NCBI GenBank assembly: GCA_021826485.1 | Contig: JAKAZX010000143.1 | Coordinates: 1-9,225 of the forward strand | Reading direction: 5' to 3' | DNA from: Pseudomonadota bacterium | GTDB taxonomy: Bacteria > Pseudomonadota > Alphaproteobacteria > Acetobacterales > Acetobacteraceae | Length of the DNA: 9,225 nt | Part shown: positions 5,010 through 9,225 of the stretch, in pieces | Layout of the letters: the number at the start of each line of letters is the position of its first letter | Position numbering within the stretch: position 1 is the first letter of the stretch | The notes under the pieces: generated by a model | The model's database searches: none | Told to the model about the DNA's origin: nothing | The model's input: the letters and a program-made list of their open reading frames with translations, nothing else | Program-made: the position numbers and the translations under genes

Positions 5010-6533
5010 ATGCGCGCCGACGAATTCATCCGCTACGACGCGACCGGGCTCGCCGAACTGGTGGCGCGGCGGGAGGTGACGGCGGCGGAACTGCTCGCCA
5101 TGGCGCTGGACCGCGCCGCGGCAGTCGAACCGCACCTGAACGCGATCGCCGTCCGCATGGACGCGATCGGCCAGTCGCGAGCGCAGGAGGCGCTGGCCGG
5201 TCCGTTCGCGGGGGTGCCGTTCCTGCTCAAGGACATCTTCCAGGACTATGCCGGCCAGCCGGCCACTGCGGCCTGCCGCCCGCTGCTCGGTGTCGCCGCC
5301 ACGGCGCACAGCACCTACACGCGCCGCGCGCTCGCGGCCGGGCTGGTGATCTTCGGCAAGACGACGACGCCCGAACTGGCCCTGCTGGCGATCACCGAGC
5401 CGACGCTGCGCCCGCCGACGCGCAACCCCTGGGCGCCGGAGCGCACGCCCGGCGGCTCCTCCGGCGGCGCTGCGGCGGCGGTGGCGGCGGGGATCGTGCC
5501 GATGGCCGGCGCCTCCGACGGCGGCGGCTCGATCCGCATTCCCGCCGGCTATTGCGGCCTGTTCGGCCTCAAGCCCAGCCGCGGCCGCATCCCGGTCGGC
5601 CCGATGCGCGGCGAGACCTGGGAGGGTGCGGTGACCGAGGGCGTGCTGAGCCGCAGCGTGCGCGACACCGCCCGCGCGCTCGACGCGCTCGCCGGCGCCG
5701 AACCCGGCGACCCGTTCGCGATCGCCCCGCCCGAGCGCCCCTTTGCCGAGGAACTGGAACGGCCGCCGGGACGGCTGCGCATCGGCTTCTCCACCGCCTC
5801 GCCGATCGGCGGGGCGGTGCATCCCGAGGCGGCCGCCGCGGTCGAACAGGCGGCGGCGCTGCTGGCCGATCTCGGCCACGCGGTCGAGCCGGCCGCGCCG
5901 GCGATCGACGGCGCGGCGGTCGCGCGCTGCTATCTCACGCTCTATCTCGGCCAGGTCGCCGCCGACATCGCCGCGATCCGCGCCCGCACAGGCTGCGGGG
6001 CGACGGCGTTCGAGCTGGAGACACGGCTGATGGCGAAGCTCGGCCGCGCGCTCGGCGCCGGGGCCTATGTCGCGGCGCGGCGCGACTGGAACGGGCTGGC
6101 CCGCACGCTCGCCGACTTCCATGCGACGCATGATTTGTGGCTGCTGCCTACCACGGCCGGCCCGCCGCCGCGGATCGGCGAACTCGCGCTCCGGCCGGCA
6201 CGGCGGGCGGCGCTGCTGCTCGCCGAGCGGCTGCCGGTCGGCCGGGCGATGCTGCGCGCCGGCGTGATCGAGACGATCGCGCATGACGCATTGCAGCAGG
6301 TGCCATTCACCCAGCTCGCCAACCTCGCCTCGGTGCCGGCGATGTCGGTGCCGCTGCACTGGGCGCCGCCGGCGCCCGGCGCGCCCGCGCTGCCGTTCGG
6401 CGTGCAGTTCGTCGCGCCGTTCGGCGCGGAAGGATTGCTGATCCGTCTCGCCGCCCAGTTGGAGCAGGCGGCACCCTGGGCGGACCGGCGGCCGGCGTTC
6501 CCGCCGCCGCCGGCCACGCCCGCCGGTCAGTAG
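5010..6533 (+). CDS. Amidase-signature family hydrolase
   Basis: A 507-aa amidase-signature enzyme with the full Ser-cisSer-Lys triad: Lys74 (PFLLKDIF), cis-Ser150 (RTPGGSSGGAAAA) and nucleophile Ser174 (SDGGGSIRIPAG). The spacings of 76 and 24 residues match the family. The Gly-rich core and GLKPSRGRIPVGP complete the signature. The C-terminal third has the usual FTQLANLASVPAMSVPL and FGVQFVAPFGAEGLLIRLA blocks. There is no signal peptide, so it is likely cytoplasmic. From memory, the wording around the triad (TRNPWAPERTPGGSSGG, DGGGSIRIPA, SRSVRDTARALDAL) is most like the NylA-type (6-aminohexanoate cyclic dimer hydrolase-like) group rather than GatA. No gatB or gatC is nearby, so a tRNA-amidotransferase role is unlikely. 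The real substrate is unknown. The start is an ATG with GGGGGA upstream. The gene stands alone on + and its last 7 bp overlap the end of convergent ahcY. Confidence 0.92.
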   Translation: MRADEFIRYDATGLAELVARREVTAAELLAMALDRAAAVEPHLNAIAVRMDAIGQSRAQEALAGPFAGVPFLLKDIFQDYAGQPATAACRPLLGVAATAHSTYTRRALAAGLVIFGKTTTPELALLAITEPTLRPPTRNPWAPERTPGGSSGGAAAAVAAGIVPMAGASDGGGSIRIPAGYCGLFGLKPSRGRIPVGPMRGETWEGAVTEGVLSRSVRDTARALDALAGAEPGDPFAIAPPERPFAEELERPPGRLRIGFSTASPIGGAVHPEAAAAVEQAAALLADLGHAVEPAAPAIDGAAVARCYLTLYLGQVAADIAAIRARTGCGATAFELETRLMAKLGRALGAGAYVAARRDWNGLARTLADFHATHDLWLLPTTAGPPPRIGELALRPARRAALLLAERLPVGRAMLRAGVIETIAHDALQQVPFTQLANLASVPAMSVPLHWAPPAPGAPALPFGVQFVAPFGAEGLLIRLAAQLEQAAPWADRRPAFPPPPATPAGQ

Positions 6534-7828
6534 CGATAGAGGTCGTGCTTGAACGGGCCGCTCGGGGTCACCCCGATGTAATCGGCCTGCTTCGCCGTCA
6601 GCCGGGTCAGCTTGGCGCCGACCTTCGCCAGGTGCAGCGCCGCCACCTTCTCGTCCAGCGCCTTCGGCAGCGTGTAGACTTGGCGCTCGTAGCGGCCCGC
6701 CGGCGCGGTCCACAGCTCGATCTGCGCCAGCACCTGGTTGGTGAAGCTGGCGCTCATCACGAAGCTCGGATGGCCGGTCGCGTTGCCGAGATTCACCAGC
6801 CGCCCCTCCGACAGCACGATCAGCCGCTTGCCGTCGGGGAACACCACCTCGTCCACCTGCGGCTTGACGTTTTCCCAGCGCAGGTTGCGCAGCGCGTCGA
6901 TCTGGATCTCCGAGTCGAAATGGCCGATGTTGCAGACGATGGCGCGGTTCTTCATGCGCCGCATGTGGTCGATCGTGATCACGTCCACATTGCCCGTGGC
7001 GGTGACGAAGATGTCGCCGGCCGGCGCGGCATCCTCCATCGTCGTCACCTCATAGCCCTCCATCGCCGCCTGCAGCGCGCAGATCGGATCGACCTCGGTC
7101 ACCATGACGCGGCAGCCGGCGTTGCGCAGACTGGCGGCCGAGCCCTTGCCGACATCGCCGAAGCCGTTCACCACCGCGACCTTGCCGGCCATCATCACGT
7201 CGGTGCCGCGGCGGATCGCGTCCACCAGGCTTTCGCGGCACCCGTACAGATTGTCGAACTTGCTCTTGGTCACGCTGTCGTTGACGTTGATCGCGGGCAC
7301 CCGCAGCGTGCCGGCCTTGGCCATTTCGCGCAGCCGGTGCACGCCGGTCGTGGTCTCCTCGGAAATGCCGCGCACGGCGTCCAGCATGGCCGGATGCTTG
7401 TCGTGCAGCAGCAGCGTCAGGTCACCGCCATCATCGAGGATCATGTTCGGCGTCCAGCCGTCCGGGCCGCGCACCGTCTGCTCGATGCACCACCAGAACT
7501 CCTCCTCGTTCATCCCCTTCCAGGCGAACACCGGGGTGCCGGCGGCGGCGATCGCCGCGGCAGCATGGTCCTGGGTGGAGAAGATGTTGCAGGAGGACCA
7601 GCGGACGGTGGCGCCGAGCGCCTCCAGCGTGCGGATCAGCACCGCGGTCTGGATGGTCATGTGCAGGCAGCCGGCGATGCGGGCGCCGCGCAGCGGCTTG
7701 GCGGCGCCGTATTCGGCGCGCAGCGCCATCAGGCCCGGCATCTCGTCCTCGGCCATCGCGATTTCCTTGCGGCCCCATTCGGCCAGCGCGATGTCCTTGA
7801 CCTTGTAGTCGGCGGCGGCATCCGGCAT
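6527..7828 (-). CDS. ahcY: Adenosylhomocysteinase (SAH hydrolase)
   Basis: A 433-aa cytoplasmic, NAD-dependent enzyme that splits S-adenosylhomocysteine into adenosine and homocysteine, relieving product inhibition of methyltransferases and feeding methionine resynthesis. Active-site residues line up with the human enzyme at a near-constant offset: His56 (GCLHMT), Asp133 (DDGGDLT), Glu158 (SEETTTG), and Lys188 and Asp192 (NDSVTKSKFDN). The NAD-binding loop GFGDVGKGSA is at 222-231. The C-terminal block SFVMSASFTNQVLAQIELW and the terminal YRY are present; this tail binds NAD of the partner subunit in the tetramer. The length equals the human-type enzyme, without the extra insertion seen in many bacterial forms. 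The ATG at 7828 follows AGGAG. The upstream region has a promoter with an embedded palindrome, and a methyltransferase gene is divergent. Confidence 0.98.
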   Translation of the reverse strand: MPDAAADYKVKDIALAEWGRKEIAMAEDEMPGLMALRAEYGAAKPLRGARIAGCLHMTIQTAVLIRTLEALGATVRWSSCNIFSTQDHAAAAIAAAGTPVFAWKGMNEEEFWWCIEQTVRGPDGWTPNMILDDGGDLTLLLHDKHPAMLDAVRGISEETTTGVHRLREMAKAGTLRVPAINVNDSVTKSKFDNLYGCRESLVDAIRRGTDVMMAGKVAVVNGFGDVGKGSAASLRNAGCRVMVTEVDPICALQAAMEGYEVTTMEDAAPAGDIFVTATGNVDVITIDHMRRMKNRAIVCNIGHFDSEIQIDALRNLRWENVKPQVDEVVFPDGKRLIVLSEGRLVNLGNATGHPSFVMSASFTNQVLAQIELWTAPAGRYERQVYTLPKALDEKVAALHLAKVGAKLTRLTAKQADYIGVTPSGPFKHDLYRY

Positions 7829-7853
7829 GTCAGGCTCCTGTGCGTTCGGGCCG

Positions 7854-7882
7854 GGTATATAAGGACATCCTTATGTCCGCAA
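7854..7882 (-). promoter_or_regulatory. Predicted ahcY promoter
   Basis: On the minus strand, TTGCGG (7882-7877) and TATACC (7859-7854) are 17 bp apart, placing transcription start near 7847 and giving a leader of roughly 20 nt with AGGAG in it. The spacer is filled by an inverted repeat described separately. A shifted TATATA -10 (7861-7856) would give a 15-bp spacer. Confidence 0.5.
7857..7876. promoter_or_regulatory. SahR-like operator upstream of ahcY
   Basis: A 20-bp near-palindrome, ATATAAGGAC | ATCCTTATGT, with 8 of 10 half-site positions symmetric and a perfect core ATAAGG-N4-CCTTAT. It covers the spacer and part of the -10 of the ahcY promoter, a repressor position. From memory it resembles the AT-rich operators (ATATAAAGAT-type half-sites) of SahR, the ArsR-family regulator that senses SAH and controls ahcY, met and metF genes in Proteobacteria. 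The regulator gene is not in the window. The palindrome is seen directly; the SahR assignment is inference. Confidence 0.55.
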
Positions 7883-7966
7883 TCATCTCCGCGCTTGCCG
7901 GCGGCGCGGCGGCCTCCTAACCCTCCCCGGGGCGCCGCAAGGCGCATCGGCACAGGGAAGACCGGA

Positions 7967-8815
7967 ATGGACGCAGCCGAGGCACATGCCGCGCAACGCG
8001 CCTATTGGGGCGGCCAGGGCGGCGCCCACTGGGCGGCGCAGCAGCGGCATTCTGACATCATGCTGGCGCCGGTCGCCGATGCCGCGATTGCCCGCGCCGC
8101 CCCCGCGCCCGGGGAGCATGTGCTGGACATCGGCTGCGGCTGCGGCGCCACCACGCTGGCGCAGGCCGCGCGGGTGGGGGCGGGCCACGTCACCGGGATC
8201 GACATTTCCGCACCCATGCTGGCGGTGGCGGCGGGGCGCAGCGCCGGGATCGCCAACATCACCTGGCTGCACGCCGACGCGGCCACGCACGATTTCGCCG
8301 GGGCGCGGTTCGATCTGCTGTTCTCCCGCTTCGGTGTGATGTTCTTTGGCGATCCGGTGGCCGCCTTCGCCAATCTGCGCCGGTCGGCACGGCCGGGGGC
8401 GCGGATCGTGTTCGCGTGCTGGCGCCCGCTCGATCAGAATCCGTGGATGCTGACCGCGCTGCGCGCGGCCCAGGACATCGTGCCGCCGCTGCCGCGGCCG
8501 GGGCCGGAGGATCCCGGCCCGTATTCCTTCGCCGACCCCGCCCGCGTCACGCGCATCCTGACCTCCTCCGGCTGGCAGGCGCCGCAGATGACGCCGCTCG
8601 ATCTCACGATGGATGTCGCCGCCGGCGGCGGGCTGGAGCAGGCGGTCGCCCACGCGCTGCAGATCGGCCCCACCGCCCGGCTGCTGGCGGACCAGCCTGC
8701 GGAGACGGTGGAGCGGGTGCGCGGCGCGATCCGCAGCGCGCTCGCGCCGCATGCCGACCCGCACGGCCACGTGATGCTGGCGGGGCAGGCTTGGCTGGTG
8801 GAAAGCCGGGCCTAG
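7967..8815 (+). CDS. Class I SAM-dependent methyltransferase
   Basis: A 282-aa Rossmann-fold methyltransferase. Motif I, VLDIGCGCGATT, is at residues 52-63 and is followed by the acidic ribose-binding residue Asp79 (VTGIDIS). The post-motif AD at 103-104 contacts adenine. The motif IV/V region is FDLLFSRFGVMFFGDPVAAF with LRRSARPGARIVFACWRP after it. The N-terminus (RAYWGGQGGAHWAAQQRHSD) is typical of UbiE-like members in related bacteria. The C-terminal 100 residues form a variable cap, so the acceptor, small molecule or otherwise, cannot be told. The frame is open far upstream, but that stretch is antisense to ahcY. The ATG at 7967 has AGGGAAG 6-12 nt before it and begins right at the conserved N-terminus. 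It is divergent from ahcY, which would remove the SAH it makes. A possible but weak plus-strand promoter is TTGCCG (7895) with TAACCC (7918). Confidence 0.9.
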   Translation: MDAAEAHAAQRAYWGGQGGAHWAAQQRHSDIMLAPVADAAIARAAPAPGEHVLDIGCGCGATTLAQAARVGAGHVTGIDISAPMLAVAAGRSAGIANITWLHADAATHDFAGARFDLLFSRFGVMFFGDPVAAFANLRRSARPGARIVFACWRPLDQNPWMLTALRAAQDIVPPLPRPGPEDPGPYSFADPARVTRILTSSGWQAPQMTPLDLTMDVAAGGGLEQAVAHALQIGPTARLLADQPAETVERVRGAIRSALAPHADPHGHVMLAGQAWLVESRA

Positions 8816-8841
8816 ACAGGCCGGCCGCCCGCATCATCCGG

Positions 8842-8866
8842 CCCGCCGGGCAGCGATCCCGGCGGG
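8842..8866 (+). terminator. Hairpin after the methyltransferase gene
   Basis: A perfect 9-bp stem (CCCGCCGGG / CCCGGCGGG) with a 7-nt loop, CAGCGAT, extendable by two G-U pairs at the base. It begins 26 bp after the methyltransferase stop. Only two T residues follow, so it is a GC-rich, T-poor terminator candidate of the kind usual in this genome. Confidence 0.55.
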
Positions 8867-9027
8867 TTGCGCCGGCGCCAGTGTAACCGTTGCGGTAGCA
8901 AGCATTCCGCCGATCGGCCGGAACAATACCGACACACGACCGAATTACCTTCACCTTAAAACCTGGCCGCCGCCCAGATTCGGGGTTCCATCGCGGGAAC
9001 GTGAGCCGCTACGAACGGCCGCGGATC

Positions 9028-9045
9028 ATTCACGTATCTGTGAAT
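9028..9045. promoter_or_regulatory. Inverted repeat upstream of the right-edge gene
   Basis: A perfect ATTCAC-N6-GTGAAT repeat (spacer GTATCT) lies 27 bp before the ATG at 9073. It could be an operator for a dimeric regulator or a small hairpin in the leader. I do not recognise the binding protein. No convincing -35/-10 pair could be placed next to it. Confidence 0.4.
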
Positions 9046-9072
9046 CACGCGACCGAGAGCGGAGATGAACCT

Positions 9073-9225
9073 ATGAGTGGATCTGGAAACTTGAATCTCG
9101 CCAATTACACGACGGTTTGGGATCATAATTTCTCCTCCCAACCGAACCTGAACGGGTTCAATACCGTCTGGGGCGACGTGCAGGTCCAGAACGGCGCCGC
9201 CGTCATCACCTCCACCGCCGCCAGC
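9073..9225 (+). CDS. Start of an unidentified gene, 3'-partial
   Basis: The ATG at 9073 follows GGAG (9061-9064) at 8-nt spacing, and 51 codons are open to the right edge. The visible N-terminus, MSGSGNLNLANYTTVWDHNF, continues with an Asn/Ser/Thr/Gln-rich, aromatic-containing stretch with repeated TVW motifs (Trp16 and Trp33) and a VQVQNGAAVITST strand pattern. This looks like the first strands of an extracellular beta-sandwich, for example a GH16-type glycosidase or lectin-like domain, but too little is present to name it. There is no classical signal peptide; secreted proteins of this composition often use type I export with a C-terminal signal, which cannot be checked here. Codon use is clearly less GC-rich than in all other genes in the window. 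It is preceded by about 257 bp without a gene. Confidence 0.65.
   Translation, partial: MSGSGNLNLANYTTVWDHNFSSQPNLNGFNTVWGDVQVQNGAAVITSTAAS

Noticed and set aside
4770..6713. 647-codon open frame on - across the amidase gene
   Set aside because: Arg/Gly/Ala-rich low-complexity shadow of the amidase on the opposite strand; no domain, and the amidase has an intact catalytic triad.
7829..7880. SAH or SAM riboswitch ahead of ahcY
   Set aside because: The predicted leader is only about 20 nt and the paired bases lie within the promoter, upstream of the likely transcription start, so a DNA operator fits better.
6545..7966. Long open frame on + leading into the methyltransferase
   Set aside because: It is antisense to ahcY, a certain gene, and is His/Arg/Gly-rich as expected of a GC-rich shadow frame. 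The methyltransferase has its own ribosome site and family N-terminus at 7967.
8920..9020. GGAAC elements as a possible EcfG general-stress promoter
   Set aside because: GGAAC occurs at 8920 and 8996, but no GTT-type -10 lies 16-17 bp downstream of either.
8956..9141. 61-codon minus-strand frame over the right-edge gene start
   Set aside because: It overlaps the inverted repeat and the start of the plus-strand gene at 9073, which has a better ribosome site; no recognisable protein features.

Overview
The window is about 70% GC, with strong codon bias and well-spaced Shine-Dalgarno sequences. Gene content points to an alphaproteobacterium, most likely in or near the Acetobacteraceae/Rhodospirillales; that placement is an inference from protein style, not a search. 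The content is mostly ordinary chromosomal housekeeping and metabolism. I see no insertion sequence, integrase, phage gene, CRISPR array or toxin-antitoxin pair, and no convincing undescribed multi-gene system.

Layout, left to right: (1) the 3' part of a DUF2382 (YsnF/AvaK-type) stress-associated gene on +, ending at a strong GC hairpin shared with the convergent minus-strand block. (2) A minus-strand copper-delivery unit: tRNA-Ala(GGC), then a SCO1/SenC protein only 20 nt downstream of the tRNA, then a periplasmic PCu(A)C copper chaperone overlapping sco by ATGA. SCO and PCu(A)C proteins together metallate the CuA centre of cytochrome c oxidase. (3) A minus-strand two-subunit 3-oxoacid CoA-transferase (A then B) for ketone-body/acetoacetate activation. 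(4) A minus-strand YihY/BrkB-type inner-membrane protein preceded by a 78-aa protein of unknown function. (5) A roughly 300-bp intergenic region containing an AT-rich patch and candidate divergent promoters. (6) A plus-strand amidase-signature hydrolase with an intact Lys-Ser-Ser triad, whose end overlaps by 7 bp the convergent S-adenosylhomocysteine hydrolase gene (ahcY). (7) A plus-strand class I SAM-dependent methyltransferase divergent from ahcY. (8) A terminator-like hairpin, then the start of a less GC-rich gene that runs off the right edge.

The most informative regulatory signal is a 20-bp near-palindrome lying almost exactly in the spacer of the predicted ahcY promoter. It resembles, from memory, operators of the ArsR-family regulator SahR, which controls the SAM/SAH cycle in Proteobacteria. 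Its placement beside a methyltransferase (SAH producer) and ahcY (SAH remover) makes biological sense. The second signal is the tRNA-Ala/sco arrangement, where tRNA 3' processing would generate the 5' end of the sco mRNA.
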